Virus record (IMG/VR): IMGVR_UViG_3300031772_000131
Location: 1 to 36,200 of that record
Source of the DNA: a virus
Strand: one strand, 5' to 3'
DNA length: 36,200 nt
Below, one piece after another: positions 9,219-16,388 of this stretch (positions are counted from its first letter, which is position 1; the number at the start of each line of letters is the position of its first letter). The notes beneath the pieces were generated by a model that had not been told where the DNA came from, ran no database searches, and worked only from the letters and a program-made list of their open reading frames with translations. The translations under genes and the position numbers were made by a program.

Positions 9219-9680
9219 ATGAAGCGCAAGTACGGAGTGAACGGGACTATCGGGCCAGCGTTCAGGTTCACGTGGGCAGAGACGACGTGCACCGATGGCA
9301 CGAAGATTCCGACTGCGTACCGCAGCCGCGCCGTGAAGAGCGGTCGCGCTTTGAACAAGCTCCGCAAGCGCGTCGCAAAGCGGTACGGAGTGAAGTTCAC
9401 CGACGTCAGCATCAACGTCAACTCGTGGTACCGCTCGCCTGCATACAACAAGAAGATCGGTGGCGCGACGTTCTCGCAGCACGTCGAAGGCCGCGCGACT
9501 GACGTCACGGTGCACGTCAATGGTCACGGCAAGGTGCATCCCGGCCGCGTCGCTGAGATCGCCGCGCAGGTACCCGAGTTCGCGAGTGGTGGTATCGGCT
9601 GGTACGACGAGAAGCACGGATCGTTCACGCATGTGGACACCAGGCCGAACGGACCTGCGCGCTGGATCAACAAGGGTTGA
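9219..9680 (+). CDS. Endolysin, M15-type peptidase
   Basis: 153 residues from the ATG at 9219, one base after the holin-candidate stop, with GGAAGAGGAG just upstream as ribosome-binding site. The M15 peptidase pattern is clear: SWYRSPAYNKKIGG, then SQHVEGRATDVTV (zinc ligands His and Asp) and GSFTHVDTR near the end (third ligand His). Enzymes of this family cleave peptide bonds in peptidoglycan (D,D- or L,D-carboxy/endopeptidase). No separate cell-wall-binding domain is present; the basic N-terminal 40 residues may serve this role. With the adjacent holin candidate it forms the lysis cassette. Confidence 0.9.
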   Translation: MKRKYGVNGTIGPAFRFTWAETTCTDGTKIPTAYRSRAVKSGRALNKLRKRVAKRYGVKFTDVSINVNSWYRSPAYNKKIGGATFSQHVEGRATDVTVHVNGHGKVHPGRVAEIAAQVPEFASGGIGWYDEKHGSFTHVDTRPNGPARWINKG

Positions 9681-9776
9681 GCCGCAAGTCATCCGGGCGG
9701 GTCCGCAAGCCTTACCAGAAGATTCCTGTAGTAAAGGATCGTGATCTGCGCAGGGACGCGCCGGAAGGTGAGGCGT

Positions 9777-11042
9777 ATGGCGTGGTGGATGACCGAACAC
9801 GAGTTTCTGGCAGCGATCGACCTGCATGGGAACCCGTCAGCAGCAGCGAGGATGCTCGGCGGGATCAAGGAGCGCCGCGCGCGGGAGATCGCGAAGATCC
9901 TGGACGTGACGGGCAACTTTCCTGCAAGCTCTGCGTCGTCTTCGGACGACACGATCGATGCCCGTGCCAGCGCGGAGATCACTGACACGACCGCAGTCCT
10001 GATCTCCGCCGCGAACCCGCGCGGCACCGACATGCTCACGCCGGAGGAGATGCTGCTTGAGCGCGGCCTGGATCCGGACGAGTGGGATTTCAAGGTGAGC
10101 GCCACGAGCTACGACGCGCTCGCTGGCGACGGGAAGATAACGACGCTGCACCGCATCCGCGTCGATGCCGTGCGGCGCCCAGAGGCGCTCGTCCCGATCT
10201 TCTTCTCGTCGGACTGGCGCCCCCAGAAGCCGCGCCGTGCGCGAAGGCCGAAGCAGAAGCCTCGCGTCGTCCCGCACTTCCCCGACCCGCACTTCCCCAT
10301 GCACGAGCCGGCGCTCTACGAAGCGTCGCTCGCATGGCTCGACGAGTTCAATCCGGACGAGCTCGTCCTGCTCGGCGACCTGTCGGACGCGTCACCGTTC
10401 AAGCGTCACCGCAAGAACCCTCGCACCGACGTCACTGTGCCGCAGCACGTCGGAGGAACGTACGAGGGACTCGCGGGATGGCGCGGCGCCGCGCCGAACA
10501 CGAAGATCCGCGCGCTGCGTGGCAACCATGATGCGTGGATGGCGGCCCGCGTGCTCGAGATGTTCCCAGCGTTCGCCGAGCTCGTGCGGCCAGGTGAGGA
10601 CATGCCCCTCCTGTCGATGCGCAGCGTGCTGAACCTCGACTCGCTACACATCGAGACGATCGAGTCGAGCGGCGAGTACCACGATGAGGTGTTCGAGATA
10701 TTCCCTGATCTCGTCGCGATGCACGGCGTCAAGGCTGGCGTCAACGGCGCCGTGAAGGAGTTCGACGCGTGGGAAGCGACGTCGATCATCCAGGGGCACG
10801 CGCACAAACTGCAGATCACCGCGATCTGCAAGCGGCTCGCCAGGGGCGGGTCGACGCAGCGGTACGCGATTAACGGCGGCACGATGGGGCGCAGGGATCT
10901 CGGCTACGACCACAAGCACGACGTGGCGCAGGGCTGGGTCGTGTTCGTGCAGCACGCGTGCGGATCGTGGATCCCCGAGCTCGTCACCTTCGACCCGCAG
11001 ACGGAAACGACGATGTTCCGCGAGTGGATCTACAAGCCGTGA
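9777..11042 (+). CDS. Metallophosphoesterase with N-terminal HTH-like segment
   Basis: 421 residues from the ATG at 9777, preceded by a good ribosome-binding site (GGAAGGTGAGG). The calcineurin-like phosphoesterase motifs are in order: FPDPHF (D-x-H), VLLGDLSD (G-D-x-x-D), LRGNHDAW (G-N-H-D), AMHGVK, and QGHAHK (G-H-x-H). The N-terminal 45 residues (FLAAIDLHGNPSAAARMLGG) resemble a helix-turn-helix. Related proteins are frequent in actinophage genomes; substrate is unknown (nucleic acid end or nucleotide phosphate are possible). It is the last rightward gene; the convergent leftward gene ends only six bases away. A 96-base gap separates it from the endolysin. Confidence 0.88.
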   Translation: MAWWMTEHEFLAAIDLHGNPSAAARMLGGIKERRAREIAKILDVTGNFPASSASSSDDTIDARASAEITDTTAVLISAANPRGTDMLTPEEMLLERGLDPDEWDFKVSATSYDALAGDGKITTLHRIRVDAVRRPEALVPIFFSSDWRPQKPRRARRPKQKPRVVPHFPDPHFPMHEPALYEASLAWLDEFNPDELVLLGDLSDASPFKRHRKNPRTDVTVPQHVGGTYEGLAGWRGAAPNTKIRALRGNHDAWMAARVLEMFPAFAELVRPGEDMPLLSMRSVLNLDSLHIETIESSGEYHDEVFEIFPDLVAMHGVKAGVNGAVKEFDAWEATSIIQGHAHKLQITAICKRLARGGSTQRYAINGGTMGRRDLGYDHKHDVAQGWVVFVQHACGSWIPELVTFDPQTETTMFREWIYKP

Positions 11043-11048
11043 CCCGCC

Positions 11049-11129
11049 TCAGCGGCTGATCGCTCGGAAGAACGCGATCACGAGCAGCAGGAAGACGAGG
11101 ATCCAGATGATCTGGGGGATGCCGTTCAT
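11049..11129 (-). CDS. 26-residue single-span membrane protein
   Basis: A very short gene with good support. ATG at 11129 is preceded by GAAGGA at the proper distance, and it overlaps the stop of the upstream gene (ATGA). The product is almost entirely one hydrophobic helix (IIWILVFLLLVIAFF) ending in RAISR, so it should insert in the membrane with a basic cytoplasmic end. It is the last gene of the leftward train and lies next to the convergent metallophosphoesterase. A small lysis or membrane-modulating role is possible; function unknown. Confidence 0.62.
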   Translation of the reverse strand: MNGIPQIIWILVFLLLVIAFFRAISR

Positions 11130-11293
11130 CGCCAGTCCTTCGGGACGAGCAGCGGCTCATCGATCGGGAGCGTCACGACTGGAGGCTCTGTCGGCTCAAC
11201 CGGCAGTGTGATCGGATCGGTGAGCCATGGCGGCACCACACCGCCATTGCCGTTGCTTGGTACTGGAACTGGTGCTACTGGTGAAATCAACAT
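11126..11293 (-). CDS. Small proline-rich protein, unknown
   Basis: 55 residues, ATG at 11293, stop overlapping the ATG of the 26-residue membrane protein. The product is rich in Pro and Val with a PxPxP pattern (SPVAPVPVP) and further Pro pairs, ending VPKDWR. No signal peptide or lipobox is visible. It begins 17 bases after the stop of the secreted protein gene. Codon use and the stop/start overlap favour a real gene. Function unknown; proline-rich partners of membrane lysis proteins exist in other phages, but no such link is shown here. Confidence 0.55.
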   Translation of the reverse strand: MLISPVAPVPVPSNGNGGVVPPWLTDPITLPVEPTEPPVVTLPIDEPLLVPKDWR

Positions 11294-11310
11294 GCCCGCA
11301 CACTACCACA

Positions 11311-12189
11311 CTACGATCGGACGCGCCAACGAACATTCACCTTCTTCGCGCTCGTAGCGATATTTGTACAGCGCGTGAGCTTGTCTGATCCAACTTTTAC
11401 GATCCTCGTGCATCGCCACTTCTTCGGCGCCTTGCCGTTGCGCCGCACGAAGCGCGCGACATTGCGCGCAGTGATGCACTCCACGTCTGCGGACGAGATG
11501 ATCGCGCCCGGCAGCGTGCACTCGACTACTCCATCTCCGTCAGTGTCCACGAGCGGACCCGGCGCCACGTATCCTGGCCAGCAGATCGGGATGATCTCTG
11601 CGGGCGCGGTTGGTAGCGGCGCGGGAGCTCCGGAGGCATCGTGCGTCTCGTAGCTCGAGCACTGCGGCGTGTTCGCGCTCGGGTCGCTCAGCGCGCTGAT
11701 CGAGTTGGCGGACTTCTGCGTCTCGAGGCCATCGAGTGCACGGAACGTGGCGATCGTACCCATCGAGTACGGGCGATCGGTCCTGTACTTGTGGTAGAGC
11801 GACCACTGGTGCGTCACGAAGTAGCCGCTCACCGGCACGCACGGCGCGTATCCGTACGGCTGCGCGGGCGGGTAGAAGATCGTGCCGCAGCCGAGCGTGG
11901 ACGTCTGTCCCTGCTGATTCGTGTCGATGCGCCGATACCATCCTCCTGCGAGCTGCAGGTTGCCGATCTGGTCGACCTGAAACGACTCCGTGTGGACCTC
12001 GCCTGCGCTCCGCGTGTAGCAGACTCCCCACGCGCACCACTGCTTCGGCGCCGCGAACGAGCCGCTACCCGGCTGCGTGCACTGCGAGCCGGTCATCGGA
12101 AAACAGCCGGGCGGCGCCGGCATCGCTGCCCCGGCGCCAGGTGCAATCGCGAGCAGGGCAATGATCGGGAGTAGCCAGAGAGTCCGCAT
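11311..12189 (-). CDS. Secreted cysteine-rich protein with signal peptide
   Basis: 292 residues. The N-terminus MRTLWLLPIIALLAIAPGAGA is a classical signal peptide with cleavage expected near AGA-AMP. The mature part has at least 12 cysteines (for example CFPMTGSQC, CAWGVC, CGTIF), consistent with disulfide bonds outside the cytoplasm. Near residue 220 DTDGDGVVEC matches the calcium-binding D-x-D-x-D-G loop seen in thrombospondin type 3 or dockerin-like repeats. The last 50 residues are basic. No known enzyme motif was found. An exported phage protein of this size is unusual; it could act on the cell surface or be a virion-associated surface protein. Confidence 0.8.
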   Translation of the reverse strand: MRTLWLLPIIALLAIAPGAGAAMPAPPGCFPMTGSQCTQPGSGSFAAPKQWCAWGVCYTRSAGEVHTESFQVDQIGNLQLAGGWYRRIDTNQQGQTSTLGCGTIFYPPAQPYGYAPCVPVSGYFVTHQWSLYHKYRTDRPYSMGTIATFRALDGLETQKSANSISALSDPSANTPQCSSYETHDASGAPAPLPTAPAEIIPICWPGYVAPGPLVDTDGDGVVECTLPGAIISSADVECITARNVARFVRRNGKAPKKWRCTRIVKVGSDKLTRCTNIATSAKKVNVRWRVRS

Positions 12190-12207
12190 ACCTCACGTAT
12201 CGGCAGA

Positions 12208-12726
12208 TCAGCGCTCGAGCTTGAACGATTCGTGCCGAGCCTTGACCGCCTGCCACGCCCACCGGACGAGCTGTCGCTGCGCGCCGGGCACGTCGAAGCA
12301 GTAGCTATCGAACTGGACGAGATCGTTCATCAACACCTTCATGTCGCTCACCTCGATCGGCGGGCAGATCACGATCACCGGACGATCCTCGCTCACCGAG
12401 AACGCCGCGAGCGCCGTCTTGCAGCGCTCGACCGCGAATCCTGCGACGCCAAGCGCCGACGACGCGGTGTAAACGAGCTCGACGTTCGTTCCGAGCACGA
12501 TCACTCGACGGTGGCGCATCCCGAACTCGTTGAAGCTACGTTGGTCGCGCGCGAACTCGACGTCCTCCTGCGACAGCATCATTCCCGTGCGCCTGTCCGC
12601 GCGCGTCGACTCGTAGTTCATGACGCCGATCTGGCCGCTCCTGACCATTCCCCGCACCGACGCGACGCTGCAGCCGATGATCTTCGACGCCTCTGTGATC
12701 GTCACCTGGCGGTAGTCAAGTGCCAT
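12208..12726 (-). CDS. HTH DNA-binding domain fused to a degenerate receiver-like domain
   Basis: 172 residues from the ATG at 12726; the frame is open further upstream but runs antisense-like there. Residues 8-60 resemble a MerR/excisionase-type winged helix (TITEASKIIGCSVASVRGMV, then RRTGMMLSQEDVEFA). Residues 70-150 have the beta-alpha pattern of a response-regulator receiver (RRVIVLGTNVELVYTASSAL, VIVICPPIEVSDMKVLMNDL), but the acidic pocket and phospho-acceptor Asp are missing. If the fold call is right it is a phosphorylation-independent regulator. It overlaps the upstream gene by 11 bases. Domain calls are from pattern only. Confidence 0.72.
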   Translation of the reverse strand: MALDYRQVTITEASKIIGCSVASVRGMVRSGQIGVMNYESTRADRRTGMMLSQEDVEFARDQRSFNEFGMRHRRVIVLGTNVELVYTASSALGVAGFAVERCKTALAAFSVSEDRPVIVICPPIEVSDMKVLMNDLVQFDSYCFDVPGAQRQLVRWAWQAVKARHESFKLER

Positions 12727-13087
12727 GGTAGTAGGCGAGATCGGTCTGGCTCGCGAGGAACGTGGCGAGCGCGTCGATCGATTCACGGCGCATGTTCTTC
12801 TCGGACTCCGGATTGCCGTCCATGAATCGCATGACGAGCTGATCGATGAACTCACGTGTCACGAGCTCGCGCGTACCATCGGCCCAGTCGTACCCGTTGA
12901 TCATCTCGAGCGGCTTCTCGACGGCGATCACTGCGTGCGCGATGTAATCGACGAGATTGTCGGCAACGTCGTGGAGTAGCGGCCCCTGCTGGCACGCCTC
13001 GTGCACGCGCTTGAGCTGGATGCTCGGCTGCGGCTTGTCGAAGCGACCCGGATCCTGCAGCTTCTCGAACTTCGTCTTCAGGTCCAT
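12716..13087 (-). CDS. Hypothetical protein, mostly helical
   Basis: 123 residues. The ATG at 13087 overlaps the HNH gene stop (TGATG) and has AGAAGGG upstream. The sequence is helical and soluble (LKTKFEKLQDPGRF, LHDVADNLVDYIAHAVIAVE) and ends in a segment rich in charged residues. Nothing identifies a family. It is coupled with the HNH endonuclease upstream and the DNA-binding fusion downstream, so a role in DNA transactions is possible but unproven. Confidence 0.72.
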   Translation of the reverse strand: MDLKTKFEKLQDPGRFDKPQPSIQLKRVHEACQQGPLLHDVADNLVDYIAHAVIAVEKPLEMINGYDWADGTRELVTREFIDQLVMRFMDGNPESEKNMRRESIDALATFLASQTDLAYYHGT

Positions 13088-13533
13088 CAGATCACCCTTC
13101 TGAGCGGTTGGCATGTGTGTATGGACACGATGAACACGTGGAACGCGAGCGCGCGGTCGCGTCCATCCTGCGTCGTGAGGTCGAGCGCGGGCAACTGGCC
13201 CTTGATCAGGTTGCACGGGTAGCTGTGCGCGAGCGCCATGTTGTCGAGCCGGTTCGCGCCGCCGAGTATGAGCGGCTGGATGTGGTCCCACGTCGCGTCC
13301 GTCGGCTTGACTGGCACGTCACTCTCGCCGCCGTGCTGCGTCATCGGCTCGTGGCAGATGTAGCAGAGTCCGCCCTGCTCAGCGTAGATGCGATCCTTCG
13401 TGCTGCGCGCGAGGCGCACGTTCGGGCGCTTGTATCCATCCTTCGGCTTCTTCACGCCGTGGTACAGGCGATCGATGCCGAGCCAGCGCTCCCACCATGT
13501 ATGCGAGCGCACCTTCCTCACTGGCATACCCAT
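13087..13533 (-). CDS. HNH endonuclease
   Basis: 148 residues from the ATG at 13533 (a second ATG lies two codons later; neither has a strong ribosome-binding site). The HNH signature is clear: GLCYICHEPM (first zinc pair), then ATWDHIQPLILGG (D-H of the active site), then NMALAHSYPCNLIKG (Asn/His). Such free-standing HNH nucleases cut DNA; in phages they act as homing enzymes or assist terminase packaging. The N-terminus is basic and aromatic (SHTWWERWLG). The start overlaps the end of the exported lysozyme-like gene by 16 bases. Confidence 0.85.
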   Translation of the reverse strand: MGMPVRKVRSHTWWERWLGIDRLYHGVKKPKDGYKRPNVRLARSTKDRIYAEQGGLCYICHEPMTQHGGESDVPVKPTDATWDHIQPLILGGANRLDNMALAHSYPCNLIKGQLPALDLTTQDGRDRALAFHVFIVSIHTCQPLRRVI

Positions 13534-14045
13534 GGTTGCGGCCCGCGCGCGTTGTAGAGCTTGAGCGCCGACTTCACCTGCGTCGTCGCGGGGTCGCCCG
13601 CGATGTACCATCCGTAGGAGTGGCGCTCGGGGGCGCCGAGCTGGAAGATGCCGACGTGACCGCTCGAGTTCGATGACCAACGGCCGAGCCCATGCGCGCG
13701 CGCGTACTCGTTCGATACGGATGCCGTCGACTCGCACTCTGCGACGCGCTTCGCCCACGGGATCGATGATGCTGGCCACCAGCAGTCGATCGCTGCGAAC
13801 GGAGTCAGGTCGAGGCGCTTGCACCAGTGTGCCGATGCATGCTTGATGCGCAGGCGATTGCAGTTGGAGAGCTGCGATTGGCGCGACTGCGGTGTCGGCC
13901 AGAGGGATGCTGTGCGAGCGCAGTCGGGCGCGGTGACGGTGTGCGCCTCCGCGGGCGGCGCGAGCGCTGTTGCGAGGACGATCAGCACGAGGACCGTGAG
14001 CGAGAACGCTCCAGCGATGATGATGTCTTTCGGGTTCAGTTTCAT
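13518..14045 (-). CDS. Exported lysozyme/transglycosylase-like protein
   Basis: 175 residues. The N-terminus carries a signal or anchor segment (IIIAGAFSLTVLVLIVLATA, ending PPAEA). The second half resembles Rpf/SLT-type transglycosylase domains of actinobacteria: AECESTASVS with a candidate catalytic Glu, GHVGIFQLG, and the closing pattern LYNARGPQPWVC. Such enzymes cut the glycan strand of peptidoglycan. Six cysteines suggest disulfides outside the cytoplasm. It is far from the holin/endolysin cassette and on the other strand, so it may be an early or auxiliary wall-active enzyme. The family call is moderately sure. Confidence 0.75.
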   Translation of the reverse strand: MKLNPKDIIIAGAFSLTVLVLIVLATALAPPAEAHTVTAPDCARTASLWPTPQSRQSQLSNCNRLRIKHASAHWCKRLDLTPFAAIDCWWPASSIPWAKRVAECESTASVSNEYARAHGLGRWSSNSSGHVGIFQLGAPERHSYGWYIAGDPATTQVKSALKLYNARGPQPWVCQ

Positions 14046-14052
14046 CGTCGCA

Positions 14053-15660
14053 TCATGCCTTCGCGTCCGGACGCAGGTCGGTCCAGCCGTCGGGAAATCC
14101 TTGCAGCCATTCCACGAAACCCGGATTTAGTCCGCCCTTCGGACGATTCTCGCGCGTGTATCCCTCGAGCTTCGCCATCTCAACGGTCACGTCCGGCGTG
14201 TTGCGATCCCACATCGCTGGCGGCGCCGTCGAGTTCTTCGACGCGTTTACTGCCGGCGTGGGTAGCAGGCGCTGCGAGGTCGGTGAATCCGTCGGGGAAC
14301 TGCATGAGCCACTCGACGAATCTCGGGTTGAGCCCCCCCCACCCGTCGCCTTCACCTGGTCATTGCCATTGCGATCCGTCTCGGCGTTCACGCGTCCCAC
14401 GGCGCTGCCCGTGCGGATGATCTTCGTGAGCGATCCGCTCGGATCCTTCGATCCATCGGTGGCGAGGGGCGTGGGAAGGAGTTTCGCTGCGGTACGCAGG
14501 TTCATGCCGCCCTTCGTGGCGTGACCCGGGCCCCCCGTCGCGTCGCTGCCCGTGGGCGTGGGTAGTAGTGTCGCAAGCAGGCGCGGCTGATCGACCTTCG
14601 AGAGTACCTGCAGCGACGTGATCGACTTGCGTCCCATGCGGTCCTTCATCGCCATGTGTGCCTCGGGCGTCTTCCCATCATCGCGCGCTACGGGAGTCGG
14701 CCACATGCCATCGATGCCATCAGGACGAGGCCGCAGCGACTCGGCCATGTTCTCGAGCGCCCGCGCCTTCGCGAACCTCTGCGGCGCAGACCTGACGCGT
14801 CCGACGACATGACCGTTCGTCATCCTGCCCGCGCGCGGGAGCTTGTCGCCAGCGATCGGCGGCAAGATACCAAATATCGCCGCCTTTGCGTACTTCGGGA
14901 CGCCATTCCTATCCAGATCATCCGAAGACATGTCGTGGGTAAAGACGTCGCCGCGCTGATAGGCCCAGTTTGGATCGCTCTCCAGCCGCTCCTTCAAGAT
15001 CCCCGCAACATGCTCCGCGACGGCAGGAACCACTGCATTCCCCAAGCAGCGCAGCCGCGCGACGCGCTGCTCCACGCCGACAGCGAGGCGCGGCACGCCC
15101 GCGCGCTCCTCGAGCCAGTCCTCGCTCAGCGCAGGCTCGGGCCAGGTGCCGTGCAGCGCCGTTCCCTGCGGCCACGCGATGATGAACATGCGCTCACGTA
15201 GATGCGGTGCGCCTACGGATGCGGCGCTGATCACGTCCCATTCCGCGTCGTAGCCGAGTCGGTACAGGTCGGTGAGCACGATGTCGAGGCCGCGACTCGC
15301 GAGAGCTGCGACGTTCTCAATCAGCACGCCGCGCGGCTTGATCGCATCGATCGCGTCAGCGTAGTAGGACCAGAGGCCGGAGCGAGCGCCTGCTGCGACG
15401 CCGCCGCCCTTGCCTGCGAGTGAAATATCTTGACATGGAAATCCGCCTGCGATCACGTCGATTCCTTCGAGTGAAGCGAGGTCGATCGTCGTGATGTCCC
15501 CGAGGTTCGGCACACCCGGCCACCGCGCCGCGAGAACCTCTGCTGCGTACTGGCGCTTCTGCTTTGGATCGTACTCGGAGAACGCTACGGCCTCGAAGCC
15601 GGCGCGTTCCATGCCGATCTCGATCCCTCCGACTCCAGAAAATAGCGACAGTACCCTCAT
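14053..15660 (-). CDS. DNA (cytosine-5) methyltransferase with LPTP-repeat C-terminal region and internal G8 tract
   Basis: 535 residues in the given frame. C5-methyltransferase motifs: SLFSGVGG (I, residue 5), GGFPCQDIS (IV, catalytic Cys76), ENV (VI, 115), RERMFIIAW (VIII, 155) and GNAVVPAVAEHV (X, 207). Only about 50 residues separate VIII from X, too few for a normal target recognition domain, so recognition may lie in the 300-residue C-terminal part. That part carries four (W/L)PTP motifs at residues about 320, 366, 395 and 466, and ends LNPGFVEWLQGFPDGWTDL. A G8 run at 14333-14340 (C on the + strand) precedes a second, out-of-frame copy of that ending. The start overlaps the upstream stop (ATGA). 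It probably protects phage DNA against host restriction. Confidence 0.9.
   Translation of the reverse strand: MRVLSLFSGVGGIEIGMERAGFEAVAFSEYDPKQKRQYAAEVLAARWPGVPNLGDITTIDLASLEGIDVIAGGFPCQDISLAGKGGGVAAGARSGLWSYYADAIDAIKPRGVLIENVAALASRGLDIVLTDLYRLGYDAEWDVISAASVGAPHLRERMFIIAWPQGTALHGTWPEPALSEDWLEERAGVPRLAVGVEQRVARLRCLGNAVVPAVAEHVAGILKERLESDPNWAYQRGDVFTHDMSSDDLDRNGVPKYAKAAIFGILPPIAGDKLPRAGRMTNGHVVGRVRSAPQRFAKARALENMAESLRPRPDGIDGMWPTPVARDDGKTPEAHMAMKDRMGRKSITSLQVLSKVDQPRLLATLLPTPTGSDATGGPGHATKGGMNLRTAAKLLPTPLATDGSKDPSGSLTKIIRTGSAVGRVNAETDRNGNDQVKATGGGGSTRDSSSGSCSSPTDSPTSQRLLPTPAVNASKNSTAPPAMWDRNTPDVTVEMAKLEGYTRENRPKGGLNPGFVEWLQGFPDGWTDLRPDAKA
14333..14340 (-). repeat. G8 homopolymer in the methyltransferase gene
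   Basis: Eight C on the + strand, G8 in the coding strand, at codons about 440-443 of the methyltransferase. Reading frames to both sides carry related protein endings: one more G (or a -1 slip) changes the frame and gives LNPRFVEWLMQFPDGFTDL followed by a stop at 14180-14182. Homopolymers like this mutate by slippage and are also frequent sites of sequencing error. Confidence 0.85.
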
Positions 15661-16007
15661 GCGTGACTCCCGTCAGTCCCGTACATCCATGTAAGTTTCT
15701 CGTCACGAGATACATCAAGCATCGACTGCTGCTCGCCAACCATCCGGCACGACTCGTCGAGGACGACGCGGATGATGCCCATACTCGTCGGGCCAGTATC
15801 AACCGAGACGATGCACACCTTCTCGCCGCCGATATTCGTGACGCGCCGCTCGCGCCGCACCTGCCCCTGGCCACCCTGCTCAATGATGCGCTCCGGCTCG
15901 ACCGCATGCGCGTGCCTGACGCCGCCAGCGCTCTGCATCGAACGCTTCACCTCGGGAACGACGCGCCGCGTGAACGAGATATAGTCACCCTTCTTTGGAC
16001 TGATCAT
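15657..16007 (-). CDS. Hypothetical protein, unknown
   Basis: 116 residues from the ATG at 16007; the stop overlaps the methyltransferase ATG. It starts ISPKKGDYISFTRRVVPEVK, has a basic middle (VRRERRVTNIGGEK) and a beta-like region (VCIVSVDTGPTSMGIIRVVL). The size and beta-rich nature suggest a small soluble protein. Coupling to the methyltransferase could mean a shared role, but no family was recognised. Confidence 0.68.
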   Translation of the reverse strand: MISPKKGDYISFTRRVVPEVKRSMQSAGGVRHAHAVEPERIIEQGGQGQVRRERRVTNIGGEKVCIVSVDTGPTSMGIIRVVLDESCRMVGEQQSMLDVSRDEKLTWMYGTDGSHA

Positions 16008-16203
16008 CGTCCCAGTTCCTCCCCGGATACGGCCCACTCGTGACCGCGTGCTTCGCGCCGGGATACGCCATCAGCTCGTCATGGAGCGACTCGATGTTGT
16101 ACGACTCCTCGCGGATGTCAGTCGTGTCGATCGTCTTCGTCTTCACGACGCCGCCAGCATGGTTGTAGGCGATGACGCGGTGGTATTGGGGAGGGCGGGT
16201 CAT
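15985..16203 (-). CDS. Small hypothetical protein
   Basis: 72 residues from the ATG at 16203, which overlaps the upstream stop (ATGA). The 3' end overlaps the next gene by 23 bases. The product is polar (HRVIAYNHAGGVVKTKTIDT) with an acidic, hydrophilic end (NWDDDQSKEG). No domain recognised. Confidence 0.62.
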   Translation of the reverse strand: MTRPPQYHRVIAYNHAGGVVKTKTIDTTDIREESYNIESLHDELMAYPGAKHAVTSGPYPGRNWDDDQSKEG

Positions 16204-16388
16204 TCGAACTCCATCATCTTGTATGCGTCCATGACGAGCGGGCCGAATACCCATCCGAAATGACCGTATCGGGGGAAGGCGACGCCTATACACCACTTGC
16301 TCCAGTTGAGTGTGATCTGGTATCGCACACCTCGAAGCTCACAGATGCACCAGTGACGATTACGCCAAATACTAGGATTCTCGCCCAT
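16200..16388 (-). CDS. Small Trp-rich hypothetical protein
   Basis: 62 residues, ATG at 16388 in a TGATG junction with the HD hydrolase stop. Five tryptophans and three cysteines in this length (IWRNRHWCICELRG, SKWCIGVAF) are unusual and suggest a compact beta fold or membrane-proximal protein. The lower G+C of this stretch (for example ATTACGCCAAATACTAGG on the + strand near 16358) differs from its neighbours. Function unknown. Confidence 0.62.
   Translation of the reverse strand: MGENPSIWRNRHWCICELRGVRYQITLNWSKWCIGVAFPRYGHFGWVFGPLVMDAYKMMEFE

Noticed and set aside
9677-9985. 102-codon + frame starting with TTG after the endolysin
   Set aside because: Weak start, overlaps the better-supported metallophosphoesterase start by about 200 bases; only its first third is free of overlap. 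It might encode a short real protein, but the evidence is thin.
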